Shown here: one piece after another, positions 1 through 9,829 of the stretch
How the letters are laid out: each line of letters opens with the position of its first letter
Position numbering within the stretch: the first letter of the stretch is position 1
Assembly: GCA_030765065.1 (NCBI GenBank)
Contig: CM060988.1
Coordinates: 203,461,565 to 203,525,564 of the forward strand
Reading direction: 5' to 3'
From: Deroplatys truncata
Taxonomy: Eukaryota > Arthropoda > Insecta > Mantodea > Mantidae
DNA: 64,000 nucleotides
Program-made: the position numbers and the translations under genes
The notes under the pieces: model-generated
Told to the model about the DNA's origin: nothing
What the model saw: the letters and a program-made list of their open reading frames with translations, nothing else
Databases searched by the model: none

Positions 1-150
1 TTAAAATAAAATTAAACTTGACCAAGTCTTCTTTCCTGTAAGTAAGCTTCTTGTTAATTGTGAATGTTCGCATTATAATATGTGTACATATTTTAACTTT
101 GTCATTCTCGTTTCCGTTCTCGGTTATTTTGAATCAGCCAGTATGTAATA
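1..150. repeat. DRd dispersed repeat, copy 1
   Basis: This stretch resembles 12225-12370. Both carry a 'tcaagtcttctttcc' block, then a 'gttaattg(t/c)gaatg' block and a run of 'ttttaactt...ttctcgttt' in the same order and strand. It is non-coding and the family is not recognised. It lies just upstream of the splice acceptor at 241-242, so it is probably intronic. Confidence 0.5.
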
Positions 151-242
151 TGAAAATGTTATGCTTACTTCCAAATGTATTCTCCTGATTCATATTCCAT
201 ATCTTGAGCTAACTGTAAGAAAACAATCACTTGTGTTTACAG

Positions 243-420
243 GGCTGTTTGTGGAAGAATTGAGACAACAATACAAGGACTTCCCCCTCCCTATCGGTTG
301 AACAAGCCTCTAATGAGCCTTATTACCTCTCCGGAAGTCCGGCAGCCTGGAAAGGCTCCTAACTACAGCGTCAACTGGACAACAGGTGGGGAGCACAAGC
401 TAGTTTGCTGGGCTGCATGA
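243..420 (+). CDS. Terminal coding exon of an unidentified gene
   Basis: A pyrimidine-rich acceptor (ttgtgtttacag, AG at 241-242) opens an exon with one base completing a split codon. It then reads through 58 codons to TGA at 418-420. The peptide contains GRIETTIQGLPPPYRLNKP, then LMSLITSPEVRQPGKAP, and ends in KLVCWAA. It is richer in G+C and in Pro, Arg and Lys codons than its surroundings, as expected of real coding sequence. No upstream exon lies in the window, so this is the 3' end of a plus-strand gene that starts before base 1. There is no membrane segment or known domain. I do not recognise the family. The exon could be longer or shorter if a donor is used, for example the weak GTGGGG at about 385. 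Confidence 0.6.
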
Positions 421-639
421 TACGAGAACTTCTGTTTAAGAAGTCCTTGTGTCATTTTGTAAGAAAGGCTCCTTTCCAATTCCATCCTCTGCACAGTAGT
501 TAGATGATATCAAGTAGCTGGCACTTGAGCAACAGTAACATGTCACGTGCTCAGTTTTTAGAAGTGATCATTTTTAACCTAGTTGAAAATGTGAGTGGAT
601 TGGCATGCTTTAACTTCACTTACTAAGTTCTTAATTTGA
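421..639 (+). other. Probable 3' UTR
   Basis: This follows the TGA of the exon ending at 420. It has no ORF and no repeat match. No clear AATAAA is visible before the PLE insertion that follows, so the transcript end is not placed. Confidence 0.3.
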
Positions 640-1400
640 AGCTGTTCGTCTCCATCTTCAGCTGTATGTCCATTGATATCTGGAAAGAGATTCCTTCACC
701 ATGTCATCTACTGACAGAATTTCAAAATTAATTACTCTGTGTTTTTGATGTGGATTTGTTCCCATACTGTGAGTTATGCTGGTGTTTTGACATGTTTTAA
801 AAGCTTTATTTCCTGTTTGATGTTCTGTTCTGTTGACCAGAAATGGTGAGCTACTTCAGATTTGTCTATTTGCTTAAGTTTTAAATTTCTTAGTTGTAGA
901 TATCTCTTGATGATAGTCTTCACAGTCAGTCTGGTAAATCCCTGTTCCATATACTGCATCATCCCTATAGGACACTAAGAAACCAGGGATTTACCAGATT
1001 GATTGTAAACACTGCCATGTAACATACATAGGAGAAACCTACAAACCAAACTAAAGGAACACTTAAGGAATTTAAAAGTTAAGCAAATAAACAAATCGGC
1101 AATAGCTCAACAGAACACAACACAACATTAAATGGGAAATAAGCCTTTTAAAACACCAGCAGAACTCGGCAGTATGGGGAAAAAAAATCCACATCACCTA
1201 AAATGGACATATGAGTGATGAATTTGAAAATTCCACCGGTAGATGACAAGCTCTCCATTAGATGGCAGTAGAGGCTTTACTGAATTAGAGGATCCCCTTT
1301 TAGATGCCAGTCAACTGATAATGGAGATGCATGCCTTCAAAACATGTTTTGAGTGAAAAATAATAAGTGAAACTAGTGTCATCAATTCATTCACTTGTTC
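640..1400. mobile_element. Old inverted pair of Penelope-like element (PLE) 3' ends
   Basis: The left half reads on the minus strand (about 962 down to 640) and the right half on the plus strand (985 to about 1345). Both encode the end of a PLE GIY-YIG endonuclease region. Minus: KQIDKSEVAHHFWSTEQNIK. Plus: GIYQIDCKHCHVTYIGET, then TQHNIKWEISLLKH. The plus peptide has the GIY and YIG motifs of the nuclease. The arms share further non-coding sequence ('gaatttgaaaatt...gtagatgaca') and are clearly diverged, with stops and frameshifts, so the insertion is old. The 3' ends point outward, as in every other PLE pair in this window. Confidence 0.75.
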
Positions 1401-1486
1401 AGTTATATAAAAGCATATATTTGTAGTTTTCTGTGATCAGTAGCAGGACTGCACACTGGATCATGATTGAAGATTAGGCACAGTCA
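1401..1486. other. Unassigned spacer
   Basis: AT-rich, with no ORF or repeat match recognised. Confidence 0.3.
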
Positions 1487-2275
1487 AATAATTAAGTTTG
1501 AAATTAAAATCTGAATAAGTTACGTTCACTTGACTTTCTCTATCCCAGTCTATTTTTATCTCTTCCACAAATTATTATTCTTGCAGTTGCTAAAGTCATG
1601 TTAATATTTGCAGAAATAGTTTCATTATACATTTCATTGTAGATACAAGAGGAATACAGGAGATTGAAGTGATAGTAAAATCTTTCAAAAGCGAGTCACT
1701 ATATGCCTACTTTGAAATTCCATACTCTTCAGATGATATCACAATAAACAAGAAAATAAAAATATTGGAAAAATCGTACTAAGAGCACAAAATATCTTGA
1801 TTGTGATTGCCATAAATAATGCATTTAATATATTGTGTTAATAAGGTTTACATCTTCCATTTACTTCGCTTTTGCATATCTCTTGTTGTTTACCACATAT
1901 TCTAAATTTATTCAGAATGAAGACAACTTCACAGAAAACTTCTTAAACGTATGCTACGTGAAGAAAAATCGATACAAGCATTTTTGATAAAATGGAAGAT
2001 AAGCAAAAATCTTCCATGTATATTGTAGTTTGGGATGAGGGAATCTTCATGCCACACACATCCTTGGAAGATACTGAACATAAATACCAAGTTTGATTTA
2101 GTAAAATCTTCAATGCTCCCTGAAATCAGTCTTGAAAATTTCAACATGTGAGTGGAGTTTTATTGTGAGATTTTATTAAACATCATGCTCTACTGTATAA
2201 AGTACTTCCTAAACCTCTACACCAAGTTTGGTATTTATCTGACCTTTCATTTTTGAGTTGTACAGTTAAAAAAAA
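1487..2275 (+). repeat. DRa dispersed repeat, copy 1 (3'-truncated)
   Basis: It begins 'aaaatctga...ttcacttgactttctctatc', which matches the start of the full copy at 20030. It follows the same order of blocks: 'gtagatacaagaggaata', then 'tgtatattgtagtttggga', then 'ccaagtttggtatttatctg'. It stops at a CA microsatellite. It is non-coding and short ORFs inside it are accidental. The family is unclassified. Confidence 0.7.
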
Positions 2276-2297
2276 TACACACACACACACGCACACA
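2276..2297. repeat. (CA)n microsatellite
   Basis: A short CA run with one G interruption, at the broken end of the DRa copy and directly before a SINE-like head. Confidence 0.9.
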
Positions 2298-2510
2298 GGT
2301 AGCCAAGGTCGTTAAAGCACTAGCTTGTTAATGGGAGGTCTGTGGTTGAAATCCTTTAGGATTGCACTTCCTGACCAACGTTTTTTCCAGGTTCTTAGTC
2401 CTCATAACTGGCAAAGGCTGGTGAGGTACCTAAATTTAGGCCTAGAATGTTTTGTTCCCAATTATCATTGCTCATCACGATAGAGCTAAAAAACTTAAAA
2501 TAGGCAGACA
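2298..2510 (+). mobile_element. tRNA-derived SINE-like element
   Basis: A tRNA-like head has an A-box-like 'tagccaaggtcgttaaagc', a GTT anticodon-like 'ttgttaatgggagg' and a B-box-like 'gtggttgaaatcc'. Non-coding sequence follows, with no CCA end and no good cloverleaf. It is unrelated to the SINEs at 18556 and 58079. The 3' end is not defined. It could be a single tRNA pseudogene, but the extra tail favours a SINE. Confidence 0.5.
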
Positions 2511-3593
2511 ACTAGGCACTACAACAAGTTCAAAATAGGGATTATCAGCAATGATAAGCTCTGAAATAGACACAATTATTTATTGATTTACTACTTAAAA
2601 CCCATTTTGGCATGATAGAACAGCAGAGAAATACCAAATAGCTATATACCATATATTAAATTTGCTAAATTCCACTATTCTCCTAATGAAGTGTAAATTG
2701 TAAAGGTTATTTCTTTAAACTTGCACTTATGGCAAACCCCGCCAACTTAAGTGCATCCAGAATACTTCCCGTTTGCCTATGCAATTTCAGATAAATTAAT
2801 AATTTAGGTGGAGAAATTACAATATGTTTCTATTCTAAATAGAAAAACAAATTTAAGGGGATACAGTTATATCCCATTAAGAAATTAATACATTTGAAAA
2901 ACAAACTACAACTTACATACAATTTCCAATGTTGTTTTAAAAGAAACAGTTTACAATTAAATATTTATCTGCATTTTCACTGAATAAACATGTTCTTTGC
3001 TCACTGAGAACAGTAGTGAGAAAAAAACTGAAATAATGGTAATTAAAAAGTGACTTTATATAATAAAACCATGTGTTTTATTTTGCGTTGTTGGAAAGGA
3101 ATGCCAGTATTACATGCTTCCACAGACAAGTTATTAACAATGGCTCATTGGCCCAGAGTGTGAAATATTAACTGCAATATGAAGGTTAACATCTTAATAA
3201 TATTAAGAAATAACTGCCAATAAACAAAAATAATGAAATTACTGTGGACAAAAATTTTTATAAAAGTTCTCATTGCAAAAATAAAAGTGTCAAGGTAATA
3301 AAAATAGGCAATTATAGGCACTATAAGATTGGAATATTATAGTCCAGTAGGTATGAAACATTTTTATATATACAAAACCTGTGATTGTAAACAAAGGAAC
3401 AAAATAGGCAAATGCCAAGCTCTAATCTTCAGTGTCTACTGCCTGTGGTGCCGTATGCAACAAGAATGGGCATTACCAATAAAATAAAATTAAAAGGAAA
3501 AAAAAAATAATATATATATGCATGCAAACACACACACACGTGCATGCACATTCACTAAAAGTGTTCTTTATTCAAAGGACCCCAAAACACATA
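2511..3593. other. AT-rich spacer
   Basis: No coding signal, splice-flanked ORF or recognised repeat. Short (TA)n and (CA)n runs lie at about 3510-3540. Confidence 0.5.
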
Positions 3594-4387
3594 CACTAGA
3601 CTCTCAGTAATCTGGCCATTCCTTACACATATGGATGCCAGATTAGCAGAGGTCCGAATTATTAAGAATATCTGAAATTTAGTGTAAACACTATACTTTA
3701 TTAAATCCAAAGATATATTCGTTTTCATAGAAAACATGGTCCATGAGTGTGCACATATACAGTAGTATCACTCGCTATAAGACGTCCTGAATGTTTAATT
3801 GCCGCAGTGATGATACGTGGCATGTGTTATCAAGTATTACATCAGTACCACCTGTATCTAGTTGTTGCATAATGTATTCCAGGAAGATAACTGCAGCTTC
3901 AGCACCAGCAGTATGAAAAATCTTCATGTTCTCTCCTCCTATGTCCTCATTACTTTCCTGCGTGTTTTTTTATTGGTTGTTCATCTGTTAAAGTTGGGTC
4001 TACCTCACAGTTTTCCTCACTCAGCCACTTTGTAACATCATCTCCTGGAAGCTTGTGGAACATGTCAATGTACAAAGTGTCCGAATTGACTAGCACATCA
4101 CTGTACTAGCTCCAACTCTGCATCAACGCATGACCACACTTTTCTTCAGATCTTCATTATAATAGTGTTCTCCAACTTATACCTGCTTCTGCTGTTTGGG
4201 AAACAACAGTACACAAGTTGTGCTTTCCACATCTTCAACACAGCCTCGGTAGAGTTTTCACAAGGATACAAGATGTGCATGTCGATAATGATGTTTAATT
4301 GATTCCAAAATGCCCTGGTCCATGCACTGAATCAGGGATGTCACATTGGGTGGAAAAAAGAGAGCTTGTATACCATCAGACTTTAGA

Positions 4388-4592
4388 AGAAGAAAAATTG
4401 AATTTTATTTATGGAGGCTCTTTAACTGCTATGGTTCTTAGCATCCCATTCTATATTGGGTGTGAAAGACCGGGAATTTTGCTCAGAGGCCTCTTTATCA
4501 GGCTTGAGGTTCTTTTATGTGCCGTAAATCTACAACACAGGACCACCGGTTTTACGTCCTTCCGAAGGAAGCCATGCTAAGGATTTTTACTT
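4388..4592 (-). mobile_element. SINE-1 fragment (5'-truncated) inside Tigger
   Basis: The reverse complement matches the body of the SINE at 21368. It contains 'cttagcatggcttccttcgg', 'gcctgataaagaggcctctg' and the terminal 'ccataaataaaattcaattt'. The tRNA head is missing, which is usual for 5'-truncated retroposition. It splits the transposase between its catalytic core and the C-terminal motif. Confidence 0.85.
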
Positions 4593-5128
4593 GATCACCC
4601 TCTTCCGGTTTGAACCTCAACTTCAGATAATAAGAGGCTACCATGGAGGATGACATCAGAGCTATGTCAATTATAAGGATGGTTTTCAGTGGAAGTTGTT
4701 TCTTCTTCAGCTCTTTTCTCACAGCTGGTACAAATGTTTTGTGGAACCATCGAGAGAATATTTCTCTGTCCATCTACACTTTCTTCTGAGCACAATATTG
4801 CACTAACAGTGTATTCCTTTGGCTGTGTTGAAAACAATATGGATATTGGACTTCCCAATCAGCACGAGCAGTAGTTTATGACTCCCATTGATGTTACATG
4901 CTGTTTCCACTAGCTTCCTTCTCGTTCTTGGCAGCTAATGGTTTTAAAAAAGAGGCCAGTTTCATCAGCAGTTAAATCATCTTCCTCTATTATCTTCTTC
5001 ACAAACTCTTGTGCATCTTTTTTCTTAGCTGAACGACTTTCTCCGGTGACTGCCAGTTGACGCACTCCGTGTCTTTTTTTCAATTTGATAGCCAACCCTT
5101 GCTTGCTGCAGACAAGTTACTGTTTGTT

Positions 5129-5301
5129 GACTAATTTTGAAGATTTAGAAGCTAGTAACAGTGATGTGTCATAATTTAAAATAGAGAGTTGAGAGTTGTT
5201 ACACTACATCACTATGATATTCACTATATATGATATATATGTAGTAAGAATATCATAGTGATGTAGTGTAACAACCCTCAACTCTCTATTTTAAAATAAA
5301 A
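5129..5301. mobile_element. PLE-derived hairpin element, type B
   Basis: An almost perfect palindrome about a centre near 5225: the arms are 'aaaatagagagttgag...ttgttacactacatcactatgatat' and its complement. A one-sided leader 'gaagatttagaagctagtaa' plus 'cagtgatgtgt' precedes the left arm. A direct duplication 'aagttactgtttgtt' flanks it (5114-5128 and 5302-5316; true length 12-15 bp because terminal A's are ambiguous). There is no ORF. It sits inside the Tigger transposase gene. The same type occurs at 58562-58708. Confidence 0.85.
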
Positions 5302-5754
5302 AAGTTACTGTTTGTTAAATGCAACTGCTTTTTCCTTTATTATCGGGCCAGTGAATGGAATTCCTTTGCTGCATTATATGAACCATCTATAAACAACTGC
5401 GTCCAGTTCTTCTTTCTCACTCTTTCGCATAACCTTCCATTTTTCCAACTCGCTCTCCATTTGGCTTGTGTACTGTCGAATAACATCTTCTTTCTTTTTG
5501 ATGTCATAAATAGTTGCTTGTCCAACATTGTACTCTGCAGTAATGTCTTTCTGCAAAGAACCTTGGTTCAACTTATCTAAAACTTGGGCTCTAGCGTAAC
5601 AAGTTTCCTTTTAGAAGCCATGATACTGAGCTGTAAAGGAAGTCACAATTTCAAATATAGCATTGTATAACATTATAATTAACTAACATTGTTGCATGTG
5701 TCATTTCTGCTTGAGTGACTCGAAGCCGGATTAGTGAGAGTTTAGTGTACTTAG

Positions 5755-5820
5755 TAGCAAATGTTTCAGCAGAATACAGTACTTCCTCTGCCTACTAGAT
5801 CAATAATGGTGAAAGTAAAA
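5755..5820 (+). repeat. DRa 3'-end fragment
   Basis: 'agaatacagtacttcctctg' followed by 'cctactag' and 'gtgaaagtaaaaatgc' matches the last 60 bp or so of the DRa family. It abuts the right end of the Tigger element. Confidence 0.45.
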
Positions 5821-6233
5821 ATGCTATAACAACTTTTGTAATGAAATTTTCTCTAATAATATCACAAGTACGTCTGAGATTGCCAATAAATGAATGAACA
5901 TAGTAAGTGATTTAACTAGAAACCTCATCCTCAAGTGATATTTATTTGAACTATTTCATAAATGAAAGAAGAGTTAAAATGAAATGTCCAAAGTTTGCTC
6001 ACAAAATGTTAATAATTGCTTGCTTATGAATCCTTACCTGTTCAGCGATCTTGAGGCTGTAATAAACGAATGTTGAATACTGTCAGTAATACCAATAGAG
6101 AAACCTGAAATACGAGTTTAGCAATTGTAATTGCATGAACTGCGCTTTTCGCTTTTTTATAGGGTGTAATAGAAATACGTTTACATAACATAAAATAAAA
6201 TTTTATTTTCAACATTTCTCTTATGTTGAAATA
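5821..6233. other. AT-rich spacer
   Basis: Nothing recognised. The TA at 6232-6233 is the target duplication of the next element. Confidence 0.4.
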
Positions 6234-6339
6234 CACTGTTACTCAACATTTTTTTAACACCCCTCATTTTCTCAATGTATTGGAAAAATGGAATCAAAAA
6301 GACATAGTATGTATTCATAAAGAAATATTCAATGAAAAT

Positions 6340-7242
6340 AAACAATACATGTCGGAGTTTGCTTTCTTTGAAGTAACCTCTCCTTGCTTTATTAATGACT
6401 GCTTTGCACACTCTGGGCATCCGTGTTACCAAGTACACAAGCATTTCTTTGAAAATATTCCTCCATACCTGTTGCAAATGGCTCCATAGTACATTTACAT
6501 TAGTCAGTGGTTTCTTTCGGACCTCTCTATCCAAATGATCCCAAAGGAGTTCAATGGGATTGCAGCCTGAACTTCGAGAGGGCCAAGCTATGTTCTTCAG
6601 GTCTCTTCCAATTGTTCAACTACAGAGCAAAGATGTATGCTTGGGGTCATTGTCCTGCTGCAGAATGAAACCCTTGCCGATTAAACATATCCCAAATGAT
6701 TTTGCATGCTGTGATACTGTTCTTACTTCATAATTCTGTCTTATTTTCACAATACCAAACCATCCCCATGCTGGACTGTAGGGCATATGCACTGAAGTGC
6801 CATGCATTCAACTTTTGCAATTGGACAAACTGGCGTTTTGTACCAGATAGTTTCAACTTTGATTCTTCATTTTTCCACTGATGAACCATTGAATGTTCAT
6901 GTAGTTTGGTCCTCTGCAGGGGTTTCTTTGATGCAATGCAACCTTAAGATGTGCATCCTGAAGTCGTCTCTTTACTGTAGAAACACTCATCCCTCAAATG
7001 GTTAATTTCCTTGTCAGGATGGGTGTTGTTTTTGTTTGCTGATCACTACTAAATATTTATCCTGACTTTTTGAGGTCACCTTAGGCCTCCCCTTCCAGTA
7101 ACGGTCCTTATTGCTACTTCATTACAGTGTAGTGGACATTTCCCAAGGAAACATGTTCTTGTTTGATGCATGCTGTGACCTTTTGTATGTAATTTGATCA
7201 TTGCAGGACGTTTTTCTACTGAAAGTTGCCTTTTACCCATTT
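6340..7242 (-). pseudogene. Tc1-like DDE transposase, broken
   Basis: Reading from 7242 down, the N-terminus is MGKRQLSVEKRPAMIKLHTK, a Tc1 paired-like HTH start. Near 6660 comes GKGFILQQDNDPKHTS with the second catalytic Asp. Near 6560 comes AWPSRSSGCNPIELLWDHLD with the catalytic Glu (family form WPSQSPDLNPIE). The C-terminus is RMPRVCKAVINKARRGYFKE. Several frameshifts and internal losses break it. Spacing and motifs fit DD34E Tc1. Its product would cut at TIRs and insert at TA; this copy cannot. Confidence 0.85.
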
Positions 7243-7832
7243 CAGACCTTCAAACTCCACAATTACAATGTTACTTGTTCAATTGCTTATGAAGGACTAC
7301 ATGGCTGTTTACTGCCTCTATTTACAAATTGCCGTGTACAACATCTAAGGGATTATTAGGGTTAGTGTTCCTATAAGGGTCAACAATTCACATTTTCCAA
7401 ATGTACGTATTTTGCACATGAAAGATAGCACAATGGATTTTGTAATGAAAAGAAGCTAGAAACAGTGATGTGTATTGAATTTATTTAAAGGTGAGTCGGA
7501 ATTGTAACACTAACATCACTTAAGTTTACTCACTTAACATGTTTCGGGAAACCGTTGTTCCCATCATCAGAAGGTTAACTCGTCGACTGGCCCGTGTTGT
7601 TGGTGTTTCCGTTTTTTGGACTGGATCCTGTGGTGGCATCTTGTGGTGGAGAAATGTACTTCCAGAGAGGATTTGGTGGCGGCAAATCAAAATTCATTAG
7701 ATGTGTGTTGTGTTTTAGAATGGTGATCTTCTCCCATGCATCTAATTCGGCTGCAAATTTGGCTGGTTTGACTAATGTAATATTGGGTTTGATGTTGTGA
7801 TTAGTGATCCAAAAATGGTGTGAAACTGCAGA

Positions 7833-8366
7833 AAGTTCAAGAAATTCACATACCACCCAAGAACATTTCACAAATTTAAGAAGATTTTCATGAAACATAA
7901 CATCAGCCTAGCTCCACAGAACAAATTTAACATAGAGAAATTACTTTGTAACAAGTTAAAAGACCCCATTCCACAAGACAAAAAAGCTGGAATCTATAAA
8001 ATCAATTGTTCAGATTGCAACAAAGTATACATTGGTAAGACAAAAAGAAACTTAGAAACTAGGCTAAAGGAGCACATGAGATGTATTAAATACAAACAAA
8101 TGGACAAATCTGCAGTTTCACACCATTTTTGGATCACTAATCACAACATCAAACCCAATATTACATTAGTCAAACCAGCCAAATTTGCAGCCGAATTAGA
8201 TGCATGGGAGAAGATCACCATTCTAAAACACAACACACATCTAATGAATTTTGATTTGCCGCCACCAAATCCTCTCTGGAAGTACATTTCTCCACCACAA
8301 GATGCCACCACAGGATCCAGTCCAAAAAACGGAAACACCAACAACACGGGCCAGTCGACGAGTTAA
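7833..8366 (+). CDS. PLE C-terminal region with GIY-YIG endonuclease
   Basis: Open from 7833 (first in-frame ATG at 7890) to TAA at 8364-8366. It starts in the RT-to-nuclease linker with KFKKFTYHPRTFHKFKKIF. The nuclease core is AGIYKINCSDCNKVYIGKTK, with GIY and YIG, followed by RNLETRLKEHM carrying the conserved Arg, and DKSAVSHHFW. It ends in FDLPPPNPLWKY and a Ser/Thr/Asn-rich tail. In PLEs this domain nicks the target to prime reverse transcription. The RT is absent, so this is a 5'-truncated copy and not a functional element, although its nuclease portion is unbroken. The matching left arm encodes the same last 86 residues on the minus strand. Confidence 0.88.
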   Translation, partial: KFKKFTYHPRTFHKFKKIFMKHNISLAPQNKFNIEKLLCNKLKDPIPQDKKAGIYKINCSDCNKVYIGKTKRNLETRLKEHMRCIKYKQMDKSAVSHHFWITNHNIKPNITLVKPAKFAAELDAWEKITILKHNTHLMNFDLPPPNPLWKYISPPQDATTGSSPKNGNTNNTGQSTS

Positions 8367-8367
8367 C

Positions 8368-8405
8368 CTTCTGATGATGGGAACAACGGTTTCCCGAAAC
8401 ATGTT
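8368..8405 (+). ncRNA. Hammerhead-like ribozyme core in PLE 3' region
   Basis: CTGATGA at 8371-8377, then a 5-bp helix (gggaa 8379-8383 with ttccc 8391-8395), then GAAAC at 8396-8400. The inverted twin lies in the left arm at about 7538-7575 on the minus strand. Hammerhead motifs are known in PLE terminal repeats. Here an unpaired T at 8378 departs from the canonical core, and I could not draw a convincing third helix, so activity is uncertain. Confidence 0.45.
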
Positions 8406-8539
8406 AAGTGAGTAAACTTAAGTGATGTTAGTGTTACAATTCCGACTCACCTTTAAATAAATACAATGGATTTTATTAATGTTTCCATGGATTTCGGCCC
8501 AAAATAACTGGAAATTGGCTTTGTTTGTTGTCATACTAA

Positions 8540-9829
8540 AAGGTCTTTCAACAAGAGTGTCCTATCTTTAACATGTGATAGCTGCCGTTGTTATTGAGTT
8601 ACAGCAGTCACTTTTTTCATGTGGTTACAGTTGTTATTGACAAATAGCCATGGAATGTTACAGCATTCAGCAATGGGTAGAAATTGTGAAAATTTATTAT
8701 CAAAATGGATCATCTTTTCGCCAAACCTTCCGTGTATTGCGTAAAGTTTATGGTGTGCATAATTGTCCATGCAAGAGAACGATTCGGCGTTTGATCGATA
8801 AATTTGAAAGAAGTGGTTCTGTCAGTGATCAAAGAACGCCTGTACGTAATTGATGTAAGCGCTCCAACAAAAACACAGGTGCCATTCGTGAGAGTGTATG
8901 CGAGAATGGAAACAAATCCAGTTGCTCATCGAGCGCAAGAATTGGGGCTTTTGCCGACCACAACTTGGTGAATTCTGCATCTGGATTTAAAGTTTCACAC
9001 TTACAAAATGGTGTTAACTCAAGAACTAAAACCCAACAACCATAGGTGGCGCTGTGTATTCGCTGACTGGGCTATGGAGCAATTGGAAGCTGACCCGTAT
9101 TTTTGTCGAAAAATCATCTTCAGCGATGGAACCTGCTTTTGGATGGATGGTTGTGTTAAACAAAAGTGCCGCCATTGGAGCAATCACAATCCAATGCAGA
9201 TTCAAGAACGACCACTTCATCCCCAAAAGGTTACTGTGTGGTGTGGATTTTGGTATGGTGGAATCATTGGTCCATATTTTTTCCAAGATGAAGATGGAGA
9301 AGCTGTAACTGTCAATGGAGAAAGATACCGGGCTCTTATAAGGGACTATTTTTGGCCTCAATTGGATGGTATGGATCTCAGAAACATCTGGTTCCAGCAA
9401 GATGGTGCCACATGTCATACTGCTCTCAAAACAATCAATCTTTTGAAGGAGAAGTTCAGAGGTTTCATCATTTCCCGTGGTGGTGATGTTAACTAGTCAT
9501 GTGATTTAACGCTGTTGGATTACTTCTTGTGAGGTTATGTTAAATCTCGAGTTCATGTCAACAAGCCAGAAACAGTAAATGATCTTGTGAATAACATCAC
9601 GCGTGTTATTCGTGAAGTTGGACCTAATTTACGTTCTTGTGTCATTGAAAATTGGGTCAACCGTATACGCACAACCCAACGAAGTTGCAGTGGTCACTTA
9701 ACTGATGTTCTCTTCCACACGTAATGACATTAATTTTGTTCCAAAATAAAAAAAAGAAATAAATCTCTTATCATTTATAGAACGAGTTTTATTTAGGTTC
9801 AAAAATAGGACATACTTGTTGAAAGACCC
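8540..9829 (+). mobile_element. Mariner-family element, copy 1
   Basis: TIRs read 'aggtctttcaacaagagtgt' on the left and 'gggtctttcaacaagtatgt' inward from the right, with flanking TA at 8538-8539 and 9830-9831. It is about 1290 bp with one transposase gene on the plus strand. A sister copy lies at 26185-27455 in reverse. It inserted into the 5' part of the Tc1-like element. Confidence 0.9.
8650..9724 (+). pseudogene. Mariner-type transposase (possibly DD41D/rosa-like), broken
   Basis: The N-terminal HTH is MECYSIQQWVEIVKIYYQNG, then RKVYGVHNCPCKRTIRRLID. A stop and shift after TPVRN (about 8853) separates it from the catalytic ORF (9008-9496). Catalytic motifs are FSDGTCFWMDG (first Asp), WFQQDGATCHTA (second Asp) and LLDYFL (third Asp). 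The gap from second to third Asp is 38 residues here because WPPR-type residues are missing and a stop stands in their place; the expected gap is about 41. That suggests the DD41D group. The end is TDVLFHT at about 9724. At least three lesions; not functional. Confidence 0.82.

Larger units (their letters stand above)
3900..5622 (-). pseudogene. Tigger-type (TIGD-like) DDE transposase, broken
   Basis: The start, MASKRKLVTLE, is at about 5621. A CENP-B/pogo helix-turn-helix follows: NQGSLQKDITAEYNVGQATI, then YDIKKKEDVIRQY. After the hairpin insertion comes KDAQEFVKKIIEEDDLTADE, which carries the first catalytic Asp context, then FVPAVRKELKKKQLPLKTIL with IID at the second Asp. After the SINE comes FFPPNVTSLIQCMDQGILES, the conserved C-terminal Tigger motif. 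In this family the protein binds its own TIRs and cuts and pastes at TA. Two insertions plus several frameshifts and stops mean this copy is dead. Family assignment is secure; orthology to a specific TIGD gene is not claimed. Confidence 0.85.
3594..5747 (-). mobile_element. Tigger/pogo DNA transposon, nested
   Basis: The ends are TIRs starting CACTAGACTCTCAGTAATC on the left. Reading in from the right end gives CACTAAACTCTCACTAATC, and 20 of 23 bases match overall. TA duplications sit outside at 3592-3593 and 5748-5749, as pogo/Tigger integration requires. The transposase is on the minus strand. Two later insertions sit inside: a SINE piece (4388-4592) and a PLE-derived hairpin (5129-5301). 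Without them the element is about 1.8 kb. Confidence 0.88.
7442..8462. mobile_element. Young PLE fold-back with GIY-YIG end
   Basis: Arms 7479-7832 and 8109-8462 are inverted copies that look identical by eye over about 354 bp. The 276-bp centre continues only the plus-strand copy. A 12-bp duplication (acaatggatttt) flanks it at 7430-7441 and 8463-8474. The left edge has an extra one-sided leader 'gtaatgaaaagaagctagaa' that is absent on the right. Both 3' ends point outward. Each arm has a hammerhead-like CTGATGA/GAAAC core. The perfect arms mean a recent insertion. It lies in the 5' part of a Tc1-like element. Confidence 0.93.

Noticed and set aside
6223-6489. 88-codon plus-strand ORF
   Set aside because: Antisense of the Tc1-like transposase C-terminus and its TIR.
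9026-9418. 130-codon minus-strand ORF
   Set aside because: Antisense shadow of the mariner transposase, copy 1.
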